Source: JAWVFM01 sp963843315
Lineage (GTDB): Bacteria; Actinomycetota; Thermoleophilia; Solirubrobacterales; 70-9
Assembly: GCA_963843315.1 (NCBI GenBank)
Contig: CAWJJU010000002.1
Coordinates: 558,001-622,000, forward strand
Reading direction: 5' to 3'
DNA length: 64,000 nt
How positions within the stretch are numbered: position 1 is the stretch's first letter; every line of letters starts with the position of its first letter. The notes under the pieces were generated by a model. It worked only from the letters and a program-made list of their open reading frames with translations. It did not search any database and was not told the origin of the DNA. Position numbers and translations under genes: made by a program. Below are positions 1 through 8,497 of this stretch, in pieces.

Positions 1-1
1 G

Positions 2-361
2 GCGCTCTTGTGGCCATACATGTACCGGCCGCGCGCAGTCCTCGCCGACAGCCTGGCGTCGATGCTCGCCGGCAGCGGTACGCGAGGGGTCTTCCCCGCT
101 GCCAGGGCCGTTGGTCGCTCCGATCCACGCGAGGGACTTAGCGATGTGGAGTGTCCCATTCTCTCGATCGGTGCTCGCCACGATCACATCTGTCCTCCCG
201 CGGATCTCGAAGCGTGGGCAGAGCTGACGCCCAGGGCCAGAACCGTGATTCTGGAGGAATGCGGGCATATGCCGATGATTGAGCGTCCTCAAGCCTTCAA
301 TGCGCAGTTCGAGGCGTTTCTGGCCGAGGCAAGAATCGCGCCCGCGACGCCCGCTGGCTGA
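2..361 (+). CDS. alpha/beta hydrolase, C-terminal part (5' end outside window)
   Basis: The frame is open from the left edge, so the N-terminus is missing. About 119 residues remain. They show the end of an alpha/beta-hydrolase fold: the strand carrying the catalytic acid (GARHDHICPP, Asp followed by a His) and the catalytic histidine loop (ECGHMPMIERP), with the usual spacing between them. The nucleophile elbow lies outside the window. The family hydrolyses esters, amides or C-C bonds, and the substrate cannot be told from this fragment. The gene ends about 70 bases before the tRNA gene and has no partner in view. Confidence 0.75.
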   Translation, partial: ALLWPYMYRPRAVLADSLASMLAGSGTRGVFPAARAVGRSDPREGLSDVECPILSIGARHDHICPPADLEAWAELTPRARTVILEECGHMPMIERPQAFNAQFEAFLAEARIAPATPAG

Positions 362-431
362 CTGGATCCGAGGCCTCGCCAGGCACCGGTGACTCCAGAA
401 ACGGCCTGGCAGAGCCGTATCCTCAGCCCAG

Positions 432-505
<74 letters not shown>

Positions 506-536
506 CTCGCGGCCTCTTGCGTGTGATGCTTGGGGA

Positions 537-959
537 GTGTGGGTTCAGCGTGAGATCCGGCTCGCCGCTCGCGACCGCGGCTTTCATCTCGTCGGCGGCG
601 AGGTCGAGCGGGCGCTTCCCGAGCTCGGCGACGTCCGCGTCGGCGTGCTGCACCTGCACATCCTCCACACCTCTGCCTCGCTCGCCCTCAACGAGAACGC
701 CAGCCCGGACGTTCGGCGCGACCTCGAGGAGTGGTTTCGCCGGGCCGTCCCGGAGGGCGCCGACTACTGGCGCCACACGCTCGAGGGCGCCGACGACATG
801 CCGGCGCACGTCAAGTCGGTGCTGATCGGCCCGTCGCTGACGCTCCCCGTCCGTGACGGCGAGCTCGCGCTCGGCACCTGGCAGGGGATCTACCTGTGCG
901 AGCACCGCGATCGCGGCGGCGAGCGCCGGCTGATCGCGACTCTCAACGGCGAGGGCTGA
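537..959 (+). CDS. YjbQ family protein (UPF0047)
   Basis: The 140-residue protein matches the YjbQ/UPF0047 family over its whole length: VQREIRL at the N-terminus, RGFHLV, HTSASLALNENA, EGADDMPAHVKS, and LGTWQGIYLCEHRDRGG near the end. Family members form trimers with a conserved His/Asp/Glu metal-like site. Some have weak thiamine-phosphate synthase activity, but the physiological role is not settled. The GTG start was chosen because it places MWVQREI at the family's usual N-terminus. A GGGGAG run touches the start codon, so the ribosome-binding site is poor. It stands alone after the tRNA. Confidence 0.88.
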   Translation: MWVQREIRLAARDRGFHLVGGEVERALPELGDVRVGVLHLHILHTSASLALNENASPDVRRDLEEWFRRAVPEGADYWRHTLEGADDMPAHVKSVLIGPSLTLPVRDGELALGTWQGIYLCEHRDRGGERRLIATLNGEG

Positions 960-1092
960 GCGGGTCGGCCTGCGGGGGAGTAGGGTGGATCGCGGTTGCT
1001 GAGGCTGCGTGTCGTGTCGAGTCGGCCGTGCAGCGGTGTCCCCTGAGGATTCAGCGCCCGGGCCTGCCACCGGGTCGCGAAGGAGAGCACCG

Positions 1093-1134
1093 ATGCACCC
1101 AGCCCGCGTCAGCGATCTCAGCCGCCACGAGTAG
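1093..1134 (+). CDS. possible 13-residue leader peptide
   Basis: A short open frame (M H P A R V S D L S R H E, stop) sits in the 245-base gap after the YjbQ gene. AAGGAG lies 7 bases before its ATG, which is a better ribosome-binding site than most genes here have. It ends 70 bases before the next gene. This could be an upstream translated peptide in the leader of that gene. No attenuator hairpin was recognised, so the call rests only on the Shine-Dalgarno and the frame. Confidence 0.35.
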   Translation: MHPARVSDLSRHE

Positions 1135-1204
1135 TCCTCAGCGCGTTCAGACCAAGGGTCACGCCGACCGGTGTGGCCCACCGCCCCCAGCAAGGAGGAC
1201 AGAG

Positions 1205-1477
1205 ATGTTCCTGGCAACGACGACGGTCGAGGACTTCGACCGCTTTATCGAGATCTTTTCGACGACGGGCGCCGCGAAGCGCGCCGAGCACGGGTCCAAG
1301 GGCTCGACGGTGTTCCGCGACCCGGCCGAGGAGGATCGCGTGTGGGTGCTCTTCGATTGGGACGCAGCCGGCTGGCAGGCCTTCGTGTCCGACCCGGAGG
1401 TCCCGGCGATCCTCAAGGAGGCGGGGCACAAGAGCAAGCCCGAGATGGCGGAGCTCGGCGGCACGTACGACGCCTAG
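1205..1477 (+). CDS. small dimeric alpha-beta-barrel-like protein, unknown function
   Basis: The 90-residue protein starts at an ATG with a strong AAGGAGG site 6 bases upstream. The pattern (MFLATTTVEDFDRFIEIF, then GSTVFRDPAEEDRVWVLFDWD and VPAILKEAGH) resembles ABM/EthD-like ferredoxin-fold proteins, which are often small oxygenases or stress-induced binding proteins. No catalytic residue can be assigned. It lies 39 bases before a SnoaL-like gene in the same direction, so the two probably share a transcript. Confidence 0.6.
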   Translation: MFLATTTVEDFDRFIEIFSTTGAAKRAEHGSKGSTVFRDPAEEDRVWVLFDWDAAGWQAFVSDPEVPAILKEAGHKSKPEMAELGGTYDA

Positions 1478-1516
1478 CAACGCCAACCGACCAAGCATCG
1501 AACGAGGAGAGAAGTC

Positions 1517-1912
1517 ATGGAAGCACGGGAAAACGTCGCGATCATGCAGCGCGCCTACGACGCCTTCAACACGGGCGACATGGAGACGCTGAACGAGATC
1601 TTCGACGACGGCATCGTCTGGCACCTGCCCGGTAAGAGCAAGTTCGCCGACGACTACGAGAGCCGCGACGCGGTCCTCGGATACTTCGGCCAGCTGGGAC
1701 AGGAGACCGGAGGCACCTTCCGGGCCGAGTTGCAGCAACTGACGGCCGATGACGACGACCGCGTGGTGGGCATCCAGCGCAGCACCGGCGACCGCAACGG
1801 CAAGCATCTCGACGTCGGCAACTGCATCGTCTTCCAGATGAAGGACGGCAGGGTGACGGACGGTCGCGAGCACTTCAACGACCTCTACGCCTGGGACGAG
1901 TTCTGGTCGTAG
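1517..1912 (+). CDS. nuclear transport factor 2 / SnoaL-like family protein
   Basis: The 131-residue protein has the NTF2-like cone-fold pattern: helix ENVAIMQRAYDAFNTGDMETLNEIFDDGIVWHLPG, then SRDAVLGYFGQL and a C-terminal sheet ending in FNDLYAWDEFWS. The family includes ketosteroid isomerase-like and polyketide-cyclase-like enzymes as well as non-catalytic proteins, so the substrate is unknown. GAGGAGAG lies 7-10 bases before the ATG. It is probably cotranscribed with the preceding small gene and converges with the phosphatase gene on the other strand. Confidence 0.72.
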   Translation: MEARENVAIMQRAYDAFNTGDMETLNEIFDDGIVWHLPGKSKFADDYESRDAVLGYFGQLGQETGGTFRAELQQLTADDDDRVVGIQRSTGDRNGKHLDVGNCIVFQMKDGRVTDGREHFNDLYAWDEFWS

Positions 1913-1935
1913 CGCAGGCGTCGCGAGCCCGGCGA

Positions 1936-3933
1936 TCAGGCCGGGTTCGCGACCTGCCGCTCGAGCGAGCGGCGCCAATCGGAGAGCAGCCCGTGGATCG
2001 ACGCTGCCCCGATCAGGGGCTCGTCGGGCAGCGCCAGCCGGCTGGGGTAGAGGACGAAGGGCCGCGTCTGCGGTCCGCCCAGGCCGCCGTGGAAGGAGAT
2101 CAGCTCCTCGAACGCGCAGCCCTCGTCGAGCTCGGGGTCGTAGAAGCTGCCGACCATGATGTCGGCGACGTGCGAGAAGCCGTCGGTACGCAGCAGATGG
2201 CTCGCCGCGGTCGGTGAAAACGCAGCCAGCGGGTCCTCGCCCCGGATGCGGTCGTCCTCCAGGCGCCGGCTGCCCCGTGGCCCCAGGGCCATCGGCCCGT
2301 CCTTCGAGGAGTGCACCAGAAGCCAGCCGACGTGCGGATGCTCGCGCAGCGCGCCGATCAGGTCGGGATGGCGCTCGTCGATCTCCTCCAGCGTGAGGCG
2401 GTGCTTCTCCTCCATCAGGTAGATGAGGCCGAGGTTGCCCGAGCCGAGGACGACCACGTGGCGGTCGGAGACGTCGTTCTTGGCGCGCTTCGGCTCCCTT
2501 CTGCCGGTTGCCTCCGCGGCCGCGTGCCCGACCATCGCGCTCTGCTCGTCGCCGCCGGCGAACGAGGCGACGTCGGCGCCGCGCAGCGAGCGCTCCACCA
2601 GGTCCTCCAGGCCGTAGCCGTTGCGCTGCTTGAAGGTCGCTCCCTGGGTCTGCCCGTGATCGGAGAGGACGACGATCTCGTAGGGACGGGCGGCGTAGCG
2701 GCGCGCCCGCTCGATGCGACCGAACTGCTGGTCGAGCTTGCGCAGCGCCTCCATCGTGTCGGCGCGCTCCAGGCCGGAGTGGTGGGCGACCTCGTCGTAG
2801 CTGGAGAAGGTGGCGTACACCGCCGGGCGCCCGGCCATCATGTCGGTGAGGACGCCGTAGACGATCAGGTCGCGGACGATCACGCACATCGCGCCTCGGA
2901 GCAGCGGGTAGATGCCGCCCCGGTGACCGCGGGGCCGCACGTCGCGACGCGCGGCGCGGATCGAAGCGGTGTACTCGAGCATGACCTCCCAGACGAAGAG
3001 GACGAGCGCGCGCGTGACGTTGAAGCCGTTGGCCAGGAACGCCCGGTAGCCGGGGTTCGCCCGCTTCTCGCCCTCCATCCGGCTGACGGTCAGGATCGCC
3101 TCGTCGGCCTCGCCCGAGAGCAGGTTCCCGCGGCTGGCGCCCCCGTTCGTCAGCAGCCCCGCGCCGGTGGCGAGGCGCCGCTCGATCTCGGCGCAGTCGC
3201 CGGGTGCGGAGCAGGCCACGACCGTCCCCGTTTCCTTCTCGACCCAGCGGAAGGCCGGGATGTCCTCGTTGGATCCGAGCAGGATCCCGGCCTGGCTGGC
3301 GCCCGTCTGCGAGGAGAGGTCGGGCTCCCATTCGGCGAGGTGGTAGCCCTCCTCGGCGATCCAGCGCGCCATGTTCGGTGCGCTTCCGTCGCGCATGGCG
3401 TTGCGCAGCACCGGCAGGGCGAGCCCGTCGATCTCGAGGAAGATGATCCCCGGCACCGAGCTGGTCTTCGACCCCTGGCGGCGGGCGACCCGCCGCACCA
3501 CCCGCAGGCTGTACTCGTCGTCGTCGTTGGTTCCCAGCAGGACCTGCAGCACGATCGAGATCGCCGCGATCACCAGGGCCATGGCGAAGGCGCTGCCGAA
3601 CGAATTGACCGCGATCCCCGCCGGGTCCCAGTGATGGGCGAGCCGCAGGGCCAGCGCATCGACGAAGAGGATCGCCAGGAAGCCCAGGGGCAGGGTGAAG
3701 GGAATCCGCAGCGCGGCGATCACCGGCGGCAGGATCGCGTTGATGACCGCCAGCAGGGCCGCGACGACGAACGCCTCGGCCGGGTCGCGAAGGTCCACGC
3801 CGGCGACGAGAGCGTCGGCCAGGTACACCGAGGCCGCGGCGACGACCCACGAGGTCACCAGCCGGGTCGGCTTGAACTTCGGCTTGGCAGGCTTCCACTC
3901 GAACCCCGAGCCGTAGGCCGGCGAGGCGCTCAT
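1936..3933 (-). CDS. membrane-anchored alkaline phosphatase-superfamily protein with N-terminal holin-4-like domain
   Basis: This 665-residue protein has two parts. Residues about 25-140 hold four hydrophobic segments like the actinobacterial four-TM phage-holin-4 domain. Residues about 160-660 form a type I phosphodiesterase/alkaline phosphatase domain. The expected metal ligands and nucleophile are visible: FLEIDGLA, SSQTGASQAG (Thr nucleophile candidate), SSYDEVAHHSG, VVLSDHGQT and a late HGGLGG. It would hydrolyse phosphate esters or diesters at the membrane, with an unknown substrate. Its start overlaps the stop of the MBL-fold gene upstream by 4 bases, so the two are translationally coupled. 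Confidence 0.82.
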   Translation of the reverse strand: MSASPAYGSGFEWKPAKPKFKPTRLVTSWVVAAASVYLADALVAGVDLRDPAEAFVVAALLAVINAILPPVIAALRIPFTLPLGFLAILFVDALALRLAHHWDPAGIAVNSFGSAFAMALVIAAISIVLQVLLGTNDDDEYSLRVVRRVARRQGSKTSSVPGIIFLEIDGLALPVLRNAMRDGSAPNMARWIAEEGYHLAEWEPDLSSQTGASQAGILLGSNEDIPAFRWVEKETGTVVACSAPGDCAEIERRLATGAGLLTNGGASRGNLLSGEADEAILTVSRMEGEKRANPGYRAFLANGFNVTRALVLFVWEVMLEYTASIRAARRDVRPRGHRGGIYPLLRGAMCVIVRDLIVYGVLTDMMAGRPAVYATFSSYDEVAHHSGLERADTMEALRKLDQQFGRIERARRYAARPYEIVVLSDHGQTQGATFKQRNGYGLEDLVERSLRGADVASFAGGDEQSAMVGHAAAEATGRREPKRAKNDVSDRHVVVLGSGNLGLIYLMEEKHRLTLEEIDERHPDLIGALREHPHVGWLLVHSSKDGPMALGPRGSRRLEDDRIRGEDPLAAFSPTAASHLLRTDGFSHVADIMVGSFYDPELDEGCAFEELISFHGGLGGPQTRPFVLYPSRLALPDEPLIGAASIHGLLSDWRRSLERQVANPA

Positions 3934-4699
3934 CGGCCGACCGTCATCGTCAGCTCTTCACCCGGCGCCAGGATGCGAACGTCGACGCCGGGAGCCACCT
4001 TGGAGGCTTGCGCGGCGAAGCGGCGGGGCGGATCGGCCAGCGGCCCCGGCCGCAGGCGCCGAAGGCCCATGGGGTAGATGGTTCCCCAGTGGATCGGCAC
4101 GGCGATCCGCGGCTTCAGCATGGCCACGGCCTGGGCGGCCCGCTCGGGGTCGAGGTGTCCCGCTCCCAGGTTGGGGCCCCAGCCCCAGACGGGGACGAGC
4201 GCCAGGTCGAGGCCGGGCGAGAGCTCGGCCATCGCGTCGAACAGGTCGGTGTCACCGGCGAAGTAGATCCGATTCGAGCCCTCCACGACATAGCCGACGC
4301 TCTCGGCCTCCACTCCCCAGGGCGATCTGCGCCCGGGGTGCACGGCCGCGACAGCCGTGATCGTGAGGCGCCCCACCCGGGTCGATTCGCCCATCTCGAG
4401 CTCGCGAACGGCCGTGAACCCCTTGCCCCGCGCGAACGCGCCGGCGCCCGAGGGCACGAGCAGAGGAGTGCCGTATCCAAGCCGCCTGAGCGTGGGGAGG
4501 TCGAAGTGATCGCCGTGCAGGTGCGAGATGAGGACCGCGTCCGGGGGCTCGACCGAAGCCGCGGTGATGCGGGGCCGGCGCGTGAGCGGCCCGAGCCGGC
4601 TGCGGAGAAGCGGGTCGGTGAGCAGGCGAGTGCCGAGCTGGAAGATCTCGACCGTTGCGTGACCGACGAACCGGACTCGGTCGGCCTGCGGTAGCTCAT
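3930..4699 (-). CDS. MBL-fold metallo-hydrolase; start disrupted or non-canonical
   Basis: The frame ending at 3930 reads a full metallo-beta-lactamase protein of the UPF0173/NAPE-PLD-like type: RVRFVGHATVE, LLTDP, the metal motif HLHGDHFD, YFAGDTDLF, GHLDPERA and IPIHWGTIYPM. The first half lies upstream of the only canonical in-frame start (GTG at 4457), and that start would remove the HxHxDH site. The frame is open back to about 4751 with no ATG, GTG or TTG. An ATG at 4699 is in a neighbouring frame and would join after a one-base shift. Either an indel sits near 4690 or a rare start is used. It overlaps the downstream phosphatase start. Confidence 0.78.
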
Positions 4700-4751
4700 C
4701 GATCGACTCAGTCTGGCGCAGGCAGGGCGGTGTCGCTTTGCGCGGAGCCGG

Positions 4752-5420
4752 CTAGTAGCCCTGGCGCAGGCGGCTGGCCAGCGACCCGATGGCGACGAAG
4801 ATGGGGTTGGGGAGGTCGTTGGGGTTGACCAGGACGTCGACGGTTGCTCCCTCGGGAGCGAGCCGGCGGACCCGTTCGGCGAGCTGCTCGGCCTGCTCCT
4901 CCGTGGCGGCGCCGACCATCAGGTACTTCCAGCGGCGCTCGACGTGGAAGCCCTCGGCGCGCAGAACCCGGTCGAAGTCGCGCATGTCGCCGATCGACTC
5001 GACGTGGACGGAGACTTCCCAGTCCGGCCTGCCCGTCTCGTCCTCCTCCGCGAGCTCGGCGGCCGCGTGGCGGGCGCGCTCCGCGGCCTCCTCGTCGGGC
5101 GTCTTCGGCAGCGGGGTCGCCGCGTCCTTCCAGGCCTCCTCGACGGGGTGCCAGCGGGTGACTGCGACGTTCGCGTCGACCTCGTCCTCGTCGAGGAGAT
5201 TTCGGATCTGCTCCTCGGCCGCGCGCGCCGAGCCCTCGCTCGTCGCGTAGGCGAAGAGGTGGTTGCCGTCGCGAGTGACGACGAGACGGTTGCCGAACTT
5301 CTGGCGGGCGTCCTCGTCGAGGCGAACCGCCTCGAGGCGGGTGCCCAGCGAGGCTCCCTCCTCGTCGCCGATCTCGACCTCGACCCGCCACTCGTCGCTG
5401 GGCATCGCGTGCTCGTCCAT
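4752..5420 (-). CDS. conserved hypothetical protein, possibly cytosolic
   Basis: The protein of about 222 residues is charged and has no signal peptide or membrane segment. The middle is Glu/Ala-rich (EEAAERARHAAAELAEE). Two similar alpha-beta halves can be seen, WRVEVEIGDEEGAS and WEVSVHVESIGDMRDF, each followed by a helix-rich stretch, which suggests an internal duplication. I do not recognise a family. The start MDEHAMPS at 5420 was chosen because upstream in-frame sequence is Arg/Pro/Cys-rich and would run into the divergent lipoprotein promoter; 5405 is an alternative start. Confidence 0.6.
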   Translation of the reverse strand: MDEHAMPSDEWRVEVEIGDEEGASLGTRLEAVRLDEDARQKFGNRLVVTRDGNHLFAYATSEGSARAAEEQIRNLLDEDEVDANVAVTRWHPVEEAWKDAATPLPKTPDEEAAERARHAAAELAEEDETGRPDWEVSVHVESIGDMRDFDRVLRAEGFHVERRWKYLMVGAATEEQAEQLAERVRRLAPEGATVDVLVNPNDLPNPIFVAIGSLASRLRQGY

Positions 5421-5467
5421 CGGTGCGCAACCTAGCGGTTCGGCGCGAAGGCGGGCTCGCCGTGGGG

Positions 5468-5473
5468 GACAAT
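5468..5473 (+). promoter_or_regulatory. candidate -10 box (GACAAT) for the lipoprotein gene
   Basis: GACAAT ends 8 bases before the ATG at 5482. This spacing puts the transcript start at or next to the start codon, as in a leaderless mRNA. No clear -35 was seen. Confidence 0.35.
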
Positions 5474-5481
5474 CGGCGCCG

Positions 5482-6072
5482 ATGCGATCTCGTGCAGCCC
5501 ACGTCCTCTTCGCGGTGACCGTGCTGGCCCTCGCGGCGCCCGGCTGCGGGCCCGGGCCGACCACCGCGCAGCAGAGCACCCGAGCGGAGACTCCGCAGAA
5601 GCCGGCGAAGCCCCCGGGCGGCTGGCACCGGCGGTTCGACCGCACCCACGGCTACTCGATCTCGGTCCCGCCGGGCTGGGCTACCCACTCGGGTGGCTCG
5701 GCGAGCCTCTACCGCTCGCCCGACGGCCTTGTCGCGGTCTCGGTCTCCGTCGATCGCACCCCGGGCGCCTTCCGGGTTTCGCCGGCGGCGTTCGCCCGCC
5801 GGACTCTCCGGGCGCTGAAGGGGTATCGCAGGAAGCTCGAGCCGGGGCCGGCGCATGACATCTCGCACACGCCCCTCGACGCCGCCATCGCCGGCGCCAC
5901 GGGGGTGACGAAGAAGGGCGGCGTGAGGGAGGAGGTGGAGGCGGCCGTCCTGCGCCGTGACCACCTCGTCAACTACACGGCGGTGATCGTCGCCAACGGC
6001 GCGGCGCCGCCGCAGGAGCTGGCCGACGCGCGGGTCTTCGCCGCGTCGATTCGCGACCAGCCGCTGGGCTAG
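5482..6072 (+). CDS. putative secreted lipoprotein, unknown function
   Basis: The 196-residue protein begins with a short basic end, a hydrophobic stretch (VLFAVTVLALAA) and PGC, a lipobox-like site with an unusual proline at -2. After a Thr/Pro/Lys linker comes a globular domain (HRRFDRTHGYSISVPPGW, then SASLYRSPDGLVAVSVSVD) resembling PsbP/LpqN-type or DUF1795 lipoprotein domains. That match is by pattern only. The gene is divergent from the 4752-5420 gene, and its stop overlaps the stop of pyrE on the other strand by 4 bases. Confidence 0.6.
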   Translation: MRSRAAHVLFAVTVLALAAPGCGPGPTTAQQSTRAETPQKPAKPPGGWHRRFDRTHGYSISVPPGWATHSGGSASLYRSPDGLVAVSVSVDRTPGAFRVSPAAFARRTLRALKGYRRKLEPGPAHDISHTPLDAAIAGATGVTKKGGVREEVEAAVLRRDHLVNYTAVIVANGAAPPQELADARVFAASIRDQPLG

Positions 6073-6644
6073 TTCTGGCCGCGGTCCGGGCGGTCGGGGT
6101 AGATCTCGTCGATCGTCACGAGCGACCTGCACGAGCCGGCCGCCTCGGCGATGGCGTCGGCGCCGCCGGCCAGCCGGTCCACCACGCACACGGCGCCGAT
6201 CACGTCGAGACCCTCCTCGCGGATCCGCTCGATCGCCTGCACGGTGGAGCCGCCGGTCGTGACGGTGTCCTCGACCACGAGGCAGCGGGCGCCGGGCTCG
6301 ACCGCGCCCTCCACCCAGCGCTGCAGCCCGTGCTCCTTGCGGGCCGAGCGCACGAAGAAGCCCGTGAGCGCCCGGCCTCCCTCGACCGCGAGCGCGGCGC
6401 AGGTCGGCGGGATGGCCGCGGTGGCGGGCCCGCCGACGGCGTCGGCCCCGATCTCGGCCGCGTACGCGGCGATCAGCTCGCCCGCTGCGCGGAAGCCCGC
6501 CGGGCGCATGAGCGTCCGGCGCGCGTCGACGTAGTAGTCGGCCTCACGGCCCGAGGAGAGCGTGACCCTGCCGATCACGAGCGCGTGCTCGCGAAGCTCG
6601 GCGACCAGTGTGCCCTTGGCCGCCTGCAGGTCGGGCTCGCTCAA
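6069..6644 (-). CDS. pyrE: orotate phosphoribosyltransferase
   Basis: The 191-residue length is normal for PyrE. The PRPP-binding loop is intact (CLVVEDTVTTGGST, residues about 131-144), preceded by the catalytic-loop region FFVRSARKEHGLQRW and the LSSGREADYYVDARR segment near the N-terminus. It joins orotate to PRPP to give OMP in pyrimidine synthesis in the cytosol. The start is TTG. It lies 10 bases after the L,D-transpeptidase stop, so the two genes are probably cotranscribed. No other pyr gene is in the window. Confidence 0.93.
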   Translation of the reverse strand: MSEPDLQAAKGTLVAELREHALVIGRVTLSSGREADYYVDARRTLMRPAGFRAAGELIAAYAAEIGADAVGGPATAAIPPTCAALAVEGGRALTGFFVRSARKEHGLQRWVEGAVEPGARCLVVEDTVTTGGSTVQAIERIREEGLDVIGAVCVVDRLAGGADAIAEAAGSCRSLVTIDEIYPDRPDRGQN

Positions 6645-6654
6645 CGCTCGGCGC

Positions 6655-7689
6655 TCAGTAGTACGTGTAGATCGACTCGCCGAGGTCGATCCAGTTGTAG
6701 ATGAAGATCGCCTCGGAGATCGGGGTGCGCACGCAACCGTGGCTGGCGTTGTAGGTGGGAACGCTCGCGTAGCCGTGCACGGCGTAGCCGTTGTGCCAGT
6801 ACGAGGAGTAGTACATCCCCTCCGAGTTGTAGCCCGGGTCCTTCCGGTAGAAGGAGTAATGCCCGGTGATCGTCGGCGTCGCCGGCGCCCCGGTCGAGAC
6901 GTGGAAGATGTACTGAGCCTTCCCGTGATCCGCCAGCGCCATCACCTGGCGGGAGATGTCAACCTCGACATGACGGCCCGCATTCGGATAGCGGAGCTTG
7001 AAGCCGCCCTTGTGCTTGGCCAGCGCCTTGAATATCCCGGGCGTCGCATTGGTTATGCGCTCCATCCCGTTGACCTTGCGGAAGGCCAGCACCGAGAGCT
7101 GCATCGTGCTGTTGTAGCTCGATGTGTGCGGCGAGTAGTAGCCGCGGGCGCGCAGCAGCCTCGAGAACAGCGAGACGAGGGGGCCGTGGTCACCCGGATC
7201 GAGGTCGGGGTAGCGCACCGAGACGCCTGAGGAGACGACCTTGGCGCGCCTCTGGTTCTTCGTCTCGTTGTGCACCGCCGTGACCTTGAACGGCCCGGGC
7301 CGCACGAGCTCGGGCGTGCTCATGTGGAAGCGCCCGACGCCCGAATGGCCGATCTCGGTGACCTTGAAGTAGCGCTTGCGAAGCACGTGGCCGTTGTGGG
7401 CGACCCGGATCTGGACCTTCTGGTGAGGCACGTAGGGCGCGATCCGGCCGATGGCCTGGAACTTGTCCCCGACCTTGACCTTGTGGTTGCTCACTCCCTG
7501 AAGTTCGGTGAGCCACAGGCGCGCCGGGGCTGGGTTGTTGTGCCCGGCCGCCGGAGAGGCGGTGGTCGCGGTGGTCGGAACCCCCTGCGTTCCGGTGGCG
7601 CCGGTGTCGGGCTGGACTACCTGGGCGGTGGCTGGAGCGGCGACCGCGGCGAAGGCGACGGCGACGCTCAGGACGAAACGGCGACTCAT
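6655..7689 (-). CDS. L,D-transpeptidase (YkuD domain), secreted
   Basis: The 344-residue protein starts with a signal peptide (MSRRFVLSVAVAFAAVAAPATAQ). An Ig-like beta-rich stretch follows (residues about 50-150), then a peptidoglycan-binding-like helical segment (LVSLFSRLLRARGYY, VLAFRKVNGM) and a C-terminal YkuD domain. The catalytic motif is complete: HGYASVPTYNASHGCVRTP, with the nucleophilic Cys in SHGCVR. It forms 3-3 cross-links in peptidoglycan outside the membrane or attaches other groups to it. It sits upstream of pyrE in the same direction. Confidence 0.9.
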   Translation of the reverse strand: MSRRFVLSVAVAFAAVAAPATAQVVQPDTGATGTQGVPTTATTASPAAGHNNPAPARLWLTELQGVSNHKVKVGDKFQAIGRIAPYVPHQKVQIRVAHNGHVLRKRYFKVTEIGHSGVGRFHMSTPELVRPGPFKVTAVHNETKNQRRAKVVSSGVSVRYPDLDPGDHGPLVSLFSRLLRARGYYSPHTSSYNSTMQLSVLAFRKVNGMERITNATPGIFKALAKHKGGFKLRYPNAGRHVEVDISRQVMALADHGKAQYIFHVSTGAPATPTITGHYSFYRKDPGYNSEGMYYSSYWHNGYAVHGYASVPTYNASHGCVRTPISEAIFIYNWIDLGESIYTYY

Positions 7690-7729
7690 GGGCTGCAGTG
7701 TGACAAACCGAACGGCAGTCCGGTGGGAA

Positions 7730-8482
7730 TCAGTGCGTCAGGAGCGCGAAGGCGATGGCGTTGTTCACCAGATGCACGGCCATCGTCGGCAGGATCGAGC
7801 CGGACCGCTGGTAGAGCCAGGCGAGCGCCAGGCCGAGGAAGGCGAGCTGGGGGAGGACCCCCAGGCTGGACGCACCGGTGAAGTGGAAGGCGCCGAAGAT
7901 CGCCGCCGAGATCACCGCCGCCCACACCCAGGTAAGCCGGTTGCGAAGCCCGCCGAACACGAAGCCGCGGAAGAAGATCTCCTCGGAGATCGGGGCCACC
8001 AGCACGACCAGCAGCCCGACGAGGATCGAGATCGCGACGTTGTGGCCGTACCCGAGGTCCCGCGTCAGGTCCTTCTGATGCGGGCTCACGATCGCCGAGT
8101 AGGCCAGGGCGAAGGCGAAGTACGCGGCGTATGCCTGCAGCGCCAGCTTCCACCAGCCGGCCAGCGGCGCCCGCAGGCCCAGCATCCACGGCTCCACGCG
8201 GCGCCCGTGGGTGGAGGCCATCGCGAACGAGACCGCCACCAGGGTGACCGCCAGCATCGCCTGCAGCACGAGCTTCGCGGCCAGCGACTTCAGGTCGGGG
8301 TCGAAGATGGAGACGAGCGCCGCCTCGATGCTGACGAGCACGAGGAGGATCAGGATCCCGCCGAAGACGCGACCGGTCCCCCATGGCCGCGGCGGGCTCG
8401 CCTCGGACGCCTCCGCCGAGGCCGTGATCGGCGGCGGGGGCGGCGGGGGCGGCTTGGAACGCGCGGTCTCCACGGCGGGCAT
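7730..8482 (-). CDS. CPBP family intramembrane glutamic protease
   Basis: The 250-residue protein has a proline-rich cytosolic N-terminus (eight prolines in a row) and about seven or eight hydrophobic segments. The CPBP/Abi motifs are present: EEIFFRGFVFGGLR (motif 1, Glu-Glu and Arg), FGAFHFTG (motif 2, His) and HLVNN near the C-terminus (motif 3). The family cleaves membrane proteins or peptides, but no substrate is suggested by the neighbours. It lies between a HAD gene and the L,D-transpeptidase in the same direction. Confidence 0.88.
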   Translation of the reverse strand: MPAVETARSKPPPPPPPPITASAEASEASPPRPWGTGRVFGGILILLVLVSIEAALVSIFDPDLKSLAAKLVLQAMLAVTLVAVSFAMASTHGRRVEPWMLGLRAPLAGWWKLALQAYAAYFAFALAYSAIVSPHQKDLTRDLGYGHNVAISILVGLLVVLVAPISEEIFFRGFVFGGLRNRLTWVWAAVISAAIFGAFHFTGASSLGVLPQLAFLGLALAWLYQRSGSILPTMAVHLVNNAIAFALLTH

Positions 8483-8497
8483 CGTTGCGGATCGTGG

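Noticed and set aside
3500..3933. Prophage remnant suggested by the holin-like domain
   Set aside because: No lysin, capsid, integrase or other phage gene is present, and the domain is part of a fused cellular phosphatase.
2311..4077. Long plus-strand open frame opposite the holin/phosphatase gene
   Set aside because: There is no recognisable domain, and the minus-strand protein has complete catalytic motifs.
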